A stretch of DNA of 64,000 nt from Prevotella sp. Its GTDB lineage: Bacteria > Bacteroidota > Bacteroidia > Bacteroidales > Bacteroidaceae. Positions 43,001 to 52,192 of this stretch are shown piece by piece. The position numbers and the translations under genes are program-made. Each line of letters starts with the position of its first letter. The first letter of the stretch is position 1. The notes beneath the pieces are model-generated. The model saw only the letters and a list, made by a program, of their open reading frames with translations, did not search any database and was not told where the DNA came from. Location: assembly GCA_017413085.1 (NCBI GenBank), contig JAFPVC010000006.1, forward strand, positions 1 through 64,000, given 5' to 3'.

Positions 43001-43073
43001 TGATCCGCTTGGGGCTCGAACCCAAGACCCCAACATTAAAAGTGTTGTGCTCTACCAACTGAGCTAGCGGATC
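43001..43073 (-). tRNA. tRNA-Lys (anticodon TTT)
   Basis: The minus-strand 73-nt cloverleaf has acceptor GATCCGC/GCGGATC, D-arm GCTCAGTTGGTAGAGC, anticodon loop CTTTTAA, T-arm TTGGGTTCGAGCCCCAA and discriminator A; CCA is not encoded. Confidence 0.95.
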
Positions 43074-43122
43074 AACCCGTTTATGTCATTTCGGATATAG
43101 GAGGGAAATCCGAAAAGCGGTG

Positions 43123-43130
43123 CAAAGGTA
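43123..43130 (-). promoter_or_regulatory. -7 box of tRNA-Lys
   Basis: Minus-strand TACCTTTG, 50 nt before the tRNA. The -33 element is weak. Confidence 0.6.
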
Positions 43131-43198
43131 CTGCTTTTTCCCGAATTATCAGCATGTTTTGCAAAAAGAAGTTGGTTTGTTAGCGTTTTTTAACTAAA

Positions 43199-44371
43199 CT
43201 AATATGCTTTGATGCGATAAATCAAGCTGAGTTCCACACGATCTCGGTTATAATCACTAAGTCCGCACAAGTTGTTGTAGTCAACCGTCTTGCCGATATA
43301 GGCCAGTGATATGCGTGCATCCTGCGTCAGATCGGGAATCCACTGCACGGCGGCTATATAGCCGTAGGACGTGCGATAATTGCGGAATGCCCTTTCATGC
43401 CGTGCCGACGCACTCTCGATGCGTCCGTCAAGAATGAAGTTCCAATGGGGTGTGGACTGGTGCCTAACCTCGGCAAGCAGCGTGTTGTAACACGTGCCAC
43501 GCGCCACGACAGGCTTGCCCATGGCGGCGGTCATGTCGCCCGACACTATCCTGTGGTGGTCTATCTGCTCCCACGCTCCGTAGTAATCCACGGTGAACTG
43601 CCACTTGGGCAGGTTGAGCCTCGTGCCCAGCATGACCATGCTGCCGTAGTGGTTCTTTACTTCATTTAGCAGGGTATATGACCACAGCGTCTGCACCTTT
43701 CCACCGAACAGGCTGCCGGCCCAGTAAAGCGTGCCAGCCAAGGGATGGCGTGCATTCTCAAGGGTGGGTTCATCTGCGAAATAGCGGTCGGTGCGGTTGT
43801 TGTTGTTATTATACAGGCCGAGCACAAGCGTATTGTCCTTCGCCACTTCATAAGCGGCATGCGTGCCCACATGGAAGCCGTCTATGCCCGTCAGCCAGTC
43901 GCAGAACTCAAGCACCTGTATTGGGTTGTCGTCATACTGATAGCCACCGAACGCACAACCGAGTTTGCCGGCCGAGAGCGTCAGGCGGTCGGTAGCCTTA
44001 TAGTTGACGGCCATCACATCAATGTTGTTGCTGAAGTTGTCATCCTGCTGCTCACCCGGACGGTTCAGGCGGTAGCGCAGTCGGTAGCTCCACTTCTCGC
44101 CGATGCTGCCCAGCATCTCAAAGCGCAGCTGCCGCCCCACGAAAGAGCCGCCCTCGTCGTCGCCGTTGAAGCGTTCTTGATATGACACGTGGGTGTTAAG
44201 GTAAATGCTGACGGCATCGTGCTTCTTCTCCAGTTTGAGCACTCGTTCTGCCAGCGACTGCGTGTTTTCATTATTAGTGCCAAGCCCCTGCATGTTGCCC
44301 TGGGCCGCAGCACCGGTGCCACAGGCGAGAAACGCCATGGCAGCTAAAAGAGTATTAAGGTTTGTGTTCAT
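43199..44371 (-). CDS. Outer-membrane porin, phosphate-selective porin O/P-like
   Basis: The product has 390 residues. A signal peptide ends at GTGAAAQ; a short coiled-coil (SLAERVLKLEKKHD, about 39-52) follows, as in trimeric porins of the OprO/OprP kind. The rest is beta-strand rich with alternating aromatic residues (SYRLRYRLNRPGEQ, LTLSAGKLGCAFGGYQYDDN, LVLGLYNNNNN, ISLAYIGKTVDYN) and the last strand RVELSLIYRIKAY ends near an aromatic. Substrate unknown. It starts 12 nt after the flippase gene and shares its transcript. Confidence 0.75.
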   Translation of the reverse strand: MNTNLNTLLAAMAFLACGTGAAAQGNMQGLGTNNENTQSLAERVLKLEKKHDAVSIYLNTHVSYQERFNGDDEGGSFVGRQLRFEMLGSIGEKWSYRLRYRLNRPGEQQDDNFSNNIDVMAVNYKATDRLTLSAGKLGCAFGGYQYDDNPIQVLEFCDWLTGIDGFHVGTHAAYEVAKDNTLVLGLYNNNNNRTDRYFADEPTLENARHPLAGTLYWAGSLFGGKVQTLWSYTLLNEVKNHYGSMVMLGTRLNLPKWQFTVDYYGAWEQIDHHRIVSGDMTAAMGKPVVARGTCYNTLLAEVRHQSTPHWNFILDGRIESASARHERAFRNYRTSYGYIAAVQWIPDLTQDARISLAYIGKTVDYNNLCGLSDYNRDRVELSLIYRIKAY

Positions 44372-44383
44372 ATCTATACTGTT

Positions 44384-45841
44384 TTATCTTCTGATTTTTA
44401 TCTTTTCCTTCATGACCACCATAGCGAGGTAAGCCAGTATGAGGACGGTATTTGCCGCAAGCACAAGAACCTCATGCATATCAGAGTCAATGACGAAGCA
44501 CATGGCGTAATAGAACGCCACGGTGACGAGCAGGTATGAGAACATTGATTTCAGGTCATAGCGTATGGGGTATTTGCGCTGACCAACGACATAGCTCAGC
44601 AGCATCGACGTGCCGTAGCCTGCCACGCCACCCCATGCACAGGCCATGTAACTGTATCGTGGTATGAAGATGACATTGACAGCTATGAGCACGGCGCAGC
44701 CAGCCAGTGAGAACCATGCACCCCATATTGTCTTGTCTATCAGTTTGTACCAGAACGAGAGGTTGAAATACACGCCCATCATTATCTCTGCCGCCATGAC
44801 TATCGGCACCACCTGCAGTCCGTCGCGATACTCCTCACCGATGATGCGCTGCAGCAGCGGCATCCAGCCCACCACGCAGAGGTAGGCGAAGAGCGTGAAG
44901 ATGACGAAGTATTTCATGGCCTGGGCATAATACACTTTCTTGTCACCATCTTTCGATTTTGCAAAGACTATGGGTTCATAAGCATATCGGAAGGCCTGTG
45001 TTATCATGGCCATTATCATGGCTATCTTCACGCATGCGCCGTATATGCCCAGCTGCACCTGTCCCTCTGCCACGTCGGGATACACCAGGGGGAAAATCAT
45101 CTTGTCGACAGTCTGGTTGAGTATGCCTGCCACGCCCAGCACGAGTATGGGCCACGAATAGATGAGCATACGTCGCAGAAGACTGAAATCTACAATTTTA
45201 AAATCCATGCCGCGCTCCTTGCAGTATGCACGGGCAGCCACATGCTCATGGGCGAACTCGGGAATGAAGAAGAAAGTGATGAATCCCGTGCACACAAGGT
45301 TGAGGAAGAAAATATAGAACACGTCAGTCTTTTCCAGCCAAACGAAGTAAAGAAGGTTGAGCCCTATGTTCATCATTATGAAGAGAAGTTTCAGCGCGGC
45401 GAACTTTATCGGGCGTTTCTTGTATCGCAGATAAGAGAAGGGTATGGCCTGTATGGCATCAAGCGACACCACGCATGCCATTATCATCACATAATCCTTA
45501 TGGTCGGAATATCCCAGGGCAGTAGATATGGGGTCGATGAAAAGGAACAATGCGCCAAGGAACAGTGCAGTAAGGGCTGCAATCACCGCCATCGACGTGG
45601 AGAACACGCAGTGAGGGTTTTCATCATCCTTGTTGGCAAAGCGGAAGAACGTCGTCTCCATGCCGAAGGTGAGCAGCACCAGTATCAGCGCCACATAGGC
45701 ATAGAGGTTTGTCACTATGCCGTAGCCGCCCGTTGCGGCAGAGATTACATGAGTGTAAAGCGGAACGAGCAGGTAGTTCAGAAACCTGCCCACTATGCTG
45801 CTAAGACCGTATATGGCGGTGTCCTTAGCAAGAGATTTCAT
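44384..45841 (-). CDS. Polysaccharide flippase (MOP superfamily)
   Basis: The product has 485 residues from ATG 45841 (a GTG three codons upstream is also in frame). Fourteen spans; MKSLAKDTAIYGLSSIVGRF, NYLLVPLYTHVISAATGGYG and GMETTFFRFANK are typical of MOP-family O-antigen transporters. It is the second such exporter in the window, 16 kb from the main polysaccharide cluster and with no glycosyltransferase next to it. It may serve another glycan or lipid-linked sugar (for example general protein O-glycosylation). Confidence 0.85.
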   Translation of the reverse strand: MKSLAKDTAIYGLSSIVGRFLNYLLVPLYTHVISAATGGYGIVTNLYAYVALILVLLTFGMETTFFRFANKDDENPHCVFSTSMAVIAALTALFLGALFLFIDPISTALGYSDHKDYVMIMACVVSLDAIQAIPFSYLRYKKRPIKFAALKLLFIMMNIGLNLLYFVWLEKTDVFYIFFLNLVCTGFITFFFIPEFAHEHVAARAYCKERGMDFKIVDFSLLRRMLIYSWPILVLGVAGILNQTVDKMIFPLVYPDVAEGQVQLGIYGACVKIAMIMAMITQAFRYAYEPIVFAKSKDGDKKVYYAQAMKYFVIFTLFAYLCVVGWMPLLQRIIGEEYRDGLQVVPIVMAAEIMMGVYFNLSFWYKLIDKTIWGAWFSLAGCAVLIAVNVIFIPRYSYMACAWGGVAGYGTSMLLSYVVGQRKYPIRYDLKSMFSYLLVTVAFYYAMCFVIDSDMHEVLVLAANTVLILAYLAMVVMKEKIKIRR

Positions 45842-45934
45842 TGAAGCCACGTTGTCTTTCTTGAGTTATGATTTCTTTTTCATCTGCAGTGCTGTCTGCA
45901 GCAGTCCAGGGGCTGAATCCACCGAACATGCACG

Positions 45935-45965
45935 CAAAGTTATAGAAAAAAAACATAACCTCAAA
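45935..45965 (-). promoter_or_regulatory. Promoter of the flippase-porin operon
   Basis: Minus-strand TAACTTTG (45935-45942) and TTTG (45962-45965), 19 nt apart. Confidence 0.75.
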
Positions 45966-46138
45966 ATTTTTCCGTCTTTTTTTCTCGTTCAGGTGAAATT
46001 CAGATAAAATTCATATCTAATATGCGAACAAATATGTGAACAAATGAAGCATGGTCTTGAACATCAAAAGAGGTGTTAACAACCGTTAAAACGAGACATT
46101 TTTTTGTTTTTCTGACATGAAAAAGCCCGCTCATTTCC

Positions 46139-46247
46139 GTAATCGCAGCCTGATTACATCGCTATTTGGGTGCGATTACACTGTAATTTGCATGCGATTA
46201 CAGTGTAATCAAGGCCTAATTACACTGTAATCAGGCCTTGATTACAA
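46139..46247. repeat. 22-bp periodic GTAAT-N9-ATTAC repeat, locus 3
   Basis: Five units with diverged cores: CGCAGCCTG, TTGGGTGCG, TTGCATGCG, CAAGGCCTA, CAGGCCTTG; arms GTAAT (once CTATT) and ATTAC, spacers ATC, ACT, AGT, ACT. The CAAGGGGTGTTG edge is absent. The remainder of the 46000-46540 gap is AT-rich with no gene recognised. Confidence 0.88.
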
Positions 46248-46549
46248 AAACGGGAAAATCAAAAAAGAGCGAAAGCCACCGTATATCGCTGTATTACAGC
46301 AATATACCTAACAAGCGAAATTTTGCGCTATTTCGGAGCAAAAAACACTTTCGTGATTTTTATCGCAAGGAAATGCAAGTTAAATACATTTTTCTTTACG
46401 TTAAAGACGTTAAAAACCTGATTGTCGTAAAAGTCTTATTTAATTTAAATTTCCTCTTGATTCAGCACAAAACAAGTGGAAAACGAAGAATGTGTTGCGA
46501 TTTAACAAAAATTAATATACAAAATTAGTGCTGATTGACAAATTTTAAT

Positions 46550-46557
46550 TAATTTTG
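46550..46557 (+). promoter_or_regulatory. -7 box of the pectin-locus susCD operon
   Basis: TAATTTTG, about 88 nt before the susC start. No good -33 TTTG, as expected of an activator-dependent promoter. Confidence 0.6.
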
Positions 46558-46644
46558 CGCCAAATTCGACTTTTTGCAAAGTCAAGATTGCAAAAAGGCA
46601 ACAGAATTGTAAATAAATCAATATTAACTAACTTCAAATTACTT

Positions 46645-49600
46645 ATGTTGTGTAAACAGAAAACTATCCGTTTGGCGCTCGCAGCGGGTCTGGTAATGAC
46701 GACCTATGCTTCGTGGGCAGAGCCGATTAGCGGCACTGTGAAGGATGCCAATGGTGATCCTGTCATCGGTGCCACGATTATGGAGAAAGGTACCCAGAAC
46801 GGTACTGTGACAGACCTCGATGGTAACTTTACCCTCGACCTGAAGAAAGGTGGAAGCCTTGACGTTTCCTACGTCGGCATGAAACCACAAACTATTGCAA
46901 CGACAGGCAAGTCAAGCCTCACGGTTGTATTAGAGGATGACGCTACTACTCTTAACGACGTGGTAGTAGTAGGTTACGGCACAATGAAGCGTAAGGACTT
47001 GACGGGGTCGGTAGCTTCAATCACTGGTGAGTCGCTGACAAAAAATCCAGTTGCCAACGTGGCAGAGGCACTTCAGGGCCAACTTTCAGGTGTGAATGTC
47101 ATTTCACAGGACGGTCGTCCTGGTGCTACGCAGTCAATTCGCGTACGTGGTGGCGGTTCCATCACACAGTCTAACGAACCTCTTTACATTGTTGACGGTA
47201 TGCCAGTGAGTCGTATTGACGATATTCCTGCCGATAACATCGAGTCTATCGACGTGCTGAAGGATGCTGCATCAACAGCCATCTATGGAGCACGCGGTGC
47301 TAACGGCGTTATCCTTATTACCACAAAGCAGGCCAAGGAGGGTAAGGCACAAGTGAAGTACGGTATGTACTACCAGATTACTGCAAAACCAAAGATTCTT
47401 GATGTCGAAACACCATACGACAACATCTACCGTAACTGGTCATACGCTACAGCATACAACACCAAGAATGGTGATGGTGTTGCCAAGTTCTTCGGTCTGG
47501 GTTCTGCATACGGCAATCACCTTAATGAATACAAGTCACAGTCTGCTCACAACTACATGGAGGATGTACTCCAGAACTCTGGTTCTTGGAATCACGACCT
47601 CTCTGTAAGTGGCGGCACACAACGCACGAAGTACTTTGCAGCAGTAAACTTCATGAACAAGGACGGAGCCCTCATAAATTCAGGTTTCCAACGTTGGAAC
47701 ATCAACATGAAGTTGCAGCAGGAACTGGCAAAGACTCTTACACTCGACGTAAACGCTCGTTACAGCGAGATGAAATTCAAGGGCAACAGATATGAGTATG
47801 CTACGGAATCTTACCGTTTTGCGCCAGTTGACAACATACTTGGCAGCGGTGATCCTACAGACCTCGGTATGGGCTCTTCAAGCTACGAGTCATCATACAA
47901 TCCTGTTGACATTTTGAATGACTACGAGAACCTGCGTAACATCTATCGTTTGAACCTGAATACCTCTCTGACATGGAAGGCATTCCCCGGCTTTACAGCA
48001 AAGACAGAGTTGATGACAGGACGCAACTGGTCAAAGACTCAGAACTGGAACGGAGGTAACACTCAGGGTCAGAAGTACAGCACAGCGAACTTGACAAACG
48101 GCGATGGCTATAACGTGCGTTGGGACACAACTCTGAGCTATGACGTGCAGGGACTTGGCGACAACCACAGCCTTAATGCAATGGTAGGTAACGAGGTACT
48201 CTCAAGCAAGTCAAACTCATACCAAATATATGGTGTTGGTTATCCTGAACTTTGGACAATGGAGCAGGCTTTCGGCAACATTAACATGTACTCACAGTCT
48301 GGCCAGAGTTACGTGAAGTCAAACATTGGTATTCCTTCGCACACTATCTCTTGGTTCGGTCGCGTGAACTATACATACCTTGAGCGTTACCTCTTCACTG
48401 GTACCATGCGTGCCGACGGTTCTTCTAAGTTCAGCAAGGATAACCATTGGGGTTACTTCCCTGCAGCCGCATTCGGCTGGCGTATCAGCGAGGAACCATT
48501 CATGGCAAGCACCAAGAACTGGCTCGACAACTTGAAACTGCGTCTCTCTATCGGTTCATCAGGTAATGATGGCATTGACGCATTGGCATTCCTTACCCCT
48601 TGGAGTACAGCCACATCCACAATCAATGGAAAAGCTGTTGCAACCTACAATCCATCATCTACAATGGGTAATCCTGACCTGAAGTGGGAGACAACCATAT
48701 CTCGCAACCTTGGTCTTGACTACAGCTTCTTCAACGGTAAGTTCAATGGTGCTGTTGACTTCTACTGGAACAACACCAAGGACTGTCTGATGCTCGTGCC
48801 TGTTGATTGCACAACAGGTTACTCATATCAGTTCCAGAATGTTGCTGAGACTTCAAACAAGGGTATAGAGTTCACCTTCAACTACAACATTGTAAAGACA
48901 AAGGACTTCAACCTTACATTTGGTCTGACATACAACTACAACGTTAACAACGTAGAGAAACTGGCTGATGGCGTCATTGCAAGTGCACACACAAACTGGG
49001 GTTCTACCACACGTCTGCCTAACTACGACTACATCGTAAGAGAGGGCGAGCCTGTAGGTCTTATTCAGGGCTACAAGAGTCTCGGCTACTTCACTGTTGA
49101 CGACTTCAACTACGATGCTGCGACAGGTAAGTACACCTTGAAAGACGATGTTAAGGGTGTAGCTACCGCAGGTAACTTCCCTAAGGCATTGCTTCAGCTC
49201 AACTCTGAGTACGACAGCAAGAACACCTGTCCATTCCCTGGCGCTCCCAAGTTTGAGGCTACAGACGCAGAGGCAGGCGCACAGAAGGCTACAGCTAAGG
49301 AGCAGATTATCGGCCGCACAGCACCTAAGCACACTGGCGGTTTCCGTTTCAACGGAAATTACAAAGGTTTGGACTTCACTCTCAACTTTGCATACCAACT
49401 CGGTGGCAAGGTTTACAATGCAAACGTGATGTACGACATGATGGGTAATAAGGACACTGGTCTTGGCTACTCACGTCTTGCTGAGGCTTCACAGACATGG
49501 AAATCATACGGAATCGACAACAATGGTGACATCTACCTTGTTAACGATCCTGTGGAACTCGCTGCGCTCAATGCCGGTGCAACATACGCTGCTCCCTACT

Positions 49601-49902
49601 CTGAGTACGGCATCGTAAGCTCTGATTTCATTGAGAGTGCATCTTTCCTGCGTTTGCAAACCCTTACCATTGGCTACTCATTCCCGAAAGCATGGATTAA
49701 CAAGCTCGCTCTGAGCAATGCACGTGTTTACTTCACAGCTGGCAATCTCTTCTGCATTAAGTCATACAGCGGACTTGATCCAGACGTGAACGTAAGTCCT
49801 ACAGCAGACTCAAGCTACTCAGGTTTCCCAACGACCAACTACGACTTCCGCTCTTATCCAAAGAGCCGTACATTCACATTTGGTCTTAACGTAGCATTCT
49901 AA
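46645..49902 (+). CDS. SusC-like TonB-dependent outer-membrane transporter
   Basis: The product has 1085 residues from ATG 46645 (the frame runs further up but crosses the -7 box). Signal peptide to about residue 25, carboxypeptidase-regulatory domain (PISGTVKDANGDPVIGATIM), TonB-box region and plug (VVVVGYGTMKRKDLTGSVAS, LYIVDGMP, IESIDVLKDAASTAIYGARG) and a long beta-barrel ending in TFGLNVAF with terminal Phe. It imports glycan fragments together with the SusD protein encoded next. With GH28 and PL1 enzymes in the window the ligand is probably oligogalacturonate or another pectin piece, by inference. Confidence 0.96.
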   Translation: MLCKQKTIRLALAAGLVMTTYASWAEPISGTVKDANGDPVIGATIMEKGTQNGTVTDLDGNFTLDLKKGGSLDVSYVGMKPQTIATTGKSSLTVVLEDDATTLNDVVVVGYGTMKRKDLTGSVASITGESLTKNPVANVAEALQGQLSGVNVISQDGRPGATQSIRVRGGGSITQSNEPLYIVDGMPVSRIDDIPADNIESIDVLKDAASTAIYGARGANGVILITTKQAKEGKAQVKYGMYYQITAKPKILDVETPYDNIYRNWSYATAYNTKNGDGVAKFFGLGSAYGNHLNEYKSQSAHNYMEDVLQNSGSWNHDLSVSGGTQRTKYFAAVNFMNKDGALINSGFQRWNINMKLQQELAKTLTLDVNARYSEMKFKGNRYEYATESYRFAPVDNILGSGDPTDLGMGSSSYESSYNPVDILNDYENLRNIYRLNLNTSLTWKAFPGFTAKTELMTGRNWSKTQNWNGGNTQGQKYSTANLTNGDGYNVRWDTTLSYDVQGLGDNHSLNAMVGNEVLSSKSNSYQIYGVGYPELWTMEQAFGNINMYSQSGQSYVKSNIGIPSHTISWFGRVNYTYLERYLFTGTMRADGSSKFSKDNHWGYFPAAAFGWRISEEPFMASTKNWLDNLKLRLSIGSSGNDGIDALAFLTPWSTATSTINGKAVATYNPSSTMGNPDLKWETTISRNLGLDYSFFNGKFNGAVDFYWNNTKDCLMLVPVDCTTGYSYQFQNVAETSNKGIEFTFNYNIVKTKDFNLTFGLTYNYNVNNVEKLADGVIASAHTNWGSTTRLPNYDYIVREGEPVGLIQGYKSLGYFTVDDFNYDAATGKYTLKDDVKGVATAGNFPKALLQLNSEYDSKNTCPFPGAPKFEATDAEAGAQKATAKEQIIGRTAPKHTGGFRFNGNYKGLDFTLNFAYQLGGKVYNANVMYDMMGNKDTGLGYSRLAEASQTWKSYGIDNNGDIYLVNDPVELAALNAGATYAAPYSEYGIVSSDFIESASFLRLQTLTIGYSFPKAWINKLALSNARVYFTAGNLFCIKSYSGLDPDVNVSPTADSSYSGFPTTNYDFRSYPKSRTFTFGLNVAF

Positions 49903-49923
49903 ACAATTAAGGAGATATATAAA

Positions 49924-52023
49924 ATGAAAAATAAAATTAAAAATATTGCATTGGCAGGAATGGTAATTGCAGGTATGTCATCTTGTAATGACTATCTAGA
50001 AACCAATTCTGTGTCAACAGCTGATGATTCATTCGTGTTTTCTACGATAAATACTACTGATGCAGCTCTTAAGGGAGCATACGTGCAGTGGCACGATTGT
50101 GTCAGCAGTCAGATTTTCGGTGATGGACTGTTTTATGCACTCGACATTGCAGGTTCTGACATCATGCGTCACCCAGAGGGTTTTGCAAACCAACTGCCTC
50201 GTCATCAACCCGAGTCATTCTATCTCAACGGTACTGTCGCAGGGACATATAACCCTATAACATACGGTAAGGAAGCGCCAAACAGCCCATACGCAAAGCT
50301 GTATGTAGTTGTAAGCCGTGCTAACTCTATCATCGAAGGTATGGAGAAATATCTGCCAACATTCAGTGCAGCAATGGCTACCAACGGTGCTACTGAAGTA
50401 GGCGAGATATACGGCGAGGCTGTGTGTCTGCGTGCTACCGCATACCGTGAGCTGATTAAGTACTATGGTGACGTACCATATTATCTGCCAGAACATGGCA
50501 ACAAGGCACTTGGACTGGCTTCTCGCGACTCTATCTACGACATACTTATCCAGCAGTTGCAGGCCGCAGCTCCGAAGATGAAGCCAGTAGAAGCAAATGG
50601 CAAGACTTATTTCTCAAAGACCTATGCCTATGCACTCATCGGTCGTCTGGCTCTTGAAGCAGCTGGTTATCAGACACGTCGTCCTGATATTGCATATCAT
50701 GACGGACAGGGCAATGCTCTGACATTTGAGACAAAGGGTAAGCCTAATGCAAACGCAGGTAATGCTTACTATGCTCGCCGTTCTGATTACAAGAATCTCT
50801 ATGAAATTGCTAAGGACGCATACGAGAAGTGTCTGGAGAACCTTGGTGCTGTTACATTCAATGCAAATGACTACTCTGCTTTCTTCACTCAGCTTCATGG
50901 CAGCGACACAGGCTTCGCCAATGAGTCAATCTATGAAGAGACATTCACTCAGGGTGCAAGTGGTAACGACCCACGTTCTTACTCTCTCGGTCGTCCTTCT
51001 GGAGGCGGTTCGTCAAAGGCTTTCCCATGTAAGAGCTATGGTCAGGGACGTATCAACCCTGCCTTCTACTATGGTATGTTCGATCCAAACGACGTACGTC
51101 GCGACATCAGCTGCTCTGTAACAGGTTCTGACGGTAAGGGTTATGAAACTCTTATTCCTTTCACTCCTGGTTCTACAGTAAAGGGTGGCGGTATCGCTTG
51201 CGGCAAGTTCGACGAGAACCGCCAGTCAACGGTATGGACTGCTAACCAGCGCCGCTCTGGTATCAATGCTCCTTATATGCGTATCTCTGAAGTTTATCTC
51301 GGACTTGCTGAGGCATACGCAGTTTTGGGTAACGAGGCTAAAGCTAAGGAATATCTTGCAAAGACACGCAAACGTGCCATGGGCACAAACGATGTAGATG
51401 AATTTGTAGCCAAAGAGGGCGACCTCTTCAAGGCTGTCATTGACGAGCGTGGCTTTGAATTCGCTGGCGAGGGTGACCGTCGTTGGACGCTTATCCGCAC
51501 TGGTCTCATAGCAGAGAAGATAAAAGAAATCAAGGAACTCACAAAGAAAATGATAGATGGTCTTGAGGCTGACGGTTCATATACATTCGAGAACGGCAAC
51601 GTTATCTCTTCTGATATATACACCAAGGCTGTTGACCCAACGGCTGCCCCATACTATCTCTATTCTCGTGTAACTCCTGGCATCTGCACTGACAAGACAA
51701 ACCCAGTACTCTTCCCGGCATGGCGCGGACAGCACGACTGGGAGTATGTAAGTGACTTCACTGCCTACAGTTCTAATGCAAAGAGTAACCTTGCCATCAA
51801 GGGACTCTTCGAGGCTGTAACAGATGCAGATGCATTGACAGCAGATGGTTACCAAAAAGTGGCTTGGGGTTCTCAGATTGTTGCCAACAAGGCCGAGTAT
51901 CTTGACAACCTCTTCCCAGAGTATGACTACGAAAGTGCACCAATCTATCTGTTCCCATTCTCTACCAATGTTGTTGCCACTGCAGGCATACTCAATGGCT
52001 ACGGCTTCGGTCAGGCATGGTAA
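49924..52023 (+). CDS. SusD-like surface glycan-binding lipoprotein
   Basis: The product has 699 residues, at the long end for SusD/RagB. Lipobox GMSSC (Cys20-21), then NDYLETNSVSTADDSFVFST; TPR-type helices in the middle (GEIYGEAVCLRATAYRELIK, TYAYALIGRLALEAAGYQ, ISEVYLGLAEAYAVLGNEAK) and RGFEFAGEGDRRWTLIRTGL, the usual C-terminal motif. It caps the SusC channel and binds the oligosaccharide outside the cell. It starts 21 nt after susC. Confidence 0.95.
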   Translation: MKNKIKNIALAGMVIAGMSSCNDYLETNSVSTADDSFVFSTINTTDAALKGAYVQWHDCVSSQIFGDGLFYALDIAGSDIMRHPEGFANQLPRHQPESFYLNGTVAGTYNPITYGKEAPNSPYAKLYVVVSRANSIIEGMEKYLPTFSAAMATNGATEVGEIYGEAVCLRATAYRELIKYYGDVPYYLPEHGNKALGLASRDSIYDILIQQLQAAAPKMKPVEANGKTYFSKTYAYALIGRLALEAAGYQTRRPDIAYHDGQGNALTFETKGKPNANAGNAYYARRSDYKNLYEIAKDAYEKCLENLGAVTFNANDYSAFFTQLHGSDTGFANESIYEETFTQGASGNDPRSYSLGRPSGGGSSKAFPCKSYGQGRINPAFYYGMFDPNDVRRDISCSVTGSDGKGYETLIPFTPGSTVKGGGIACGKFDENRQSTVWTANQRRSGINAPYMRISEVYLGLAEAYAVLGNEAKAKEYLAKTRKRAMGTNDVDEFVAKEGDLFKAVIDERGFEFAGEGDRRWTLIRTGLIAEKIKEIKELTKKMIDGLEADGSYTFENGNVISSDIYTKAVDPTAAPYYLYSRVTPGICTDKTNPVLFPAWRGQHDWEYVSDFTAYSSNAKSNLAIKGLFEAVTDADALTADGYQKVAWGSQIVANKAEYLDNLFPEYDYESAPIYLFPFSTNVVATAGILNGYGFGQAW

Positions 52024-52061
52024 ATCAGTAACAACATAGGCAATTTTATAATATAATATCG

Positions 52062-52100
52062 GCACCGCCGTCATTCGCAGGAGTGGCGGCGGTGCTTATT
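52062..52100 (+). terminator. Terminator after susCD
   Basis: GCACCGCC (52062-52069) and GGCGGTGC (52088-52095) with internal pairs, then TTATTT. It separates susCD from the inserted ATPase gene. Confidence 0.75.
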
Positions 52101-52145
52101 TAACTATAAATTTTGTATAGTTATTGACGAAAACAGAGATTTTTC

Positions 52146-52176
52146 TTTGTTTTCGTCATTATTTTTTGTAACTTTG
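52146..52176 (+). promoter_or_regulatory. Promoter of the AAA_14 ATPase gene
   Basis: TTTG (52146-52149), 19 nt, TAACTTTG (52169-52176). Leader of about 10 nt. Confidence 0.75.
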
Positions 52177-52192
52177 CATCAAAATACAGATA

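Noticed and set aside
46238-46528. 96-codon frame downstream of repeat locus 3
   Set aside because: Starts inside the repeat, AT-rich, Lys/Phe-rich; no homology or promoter.
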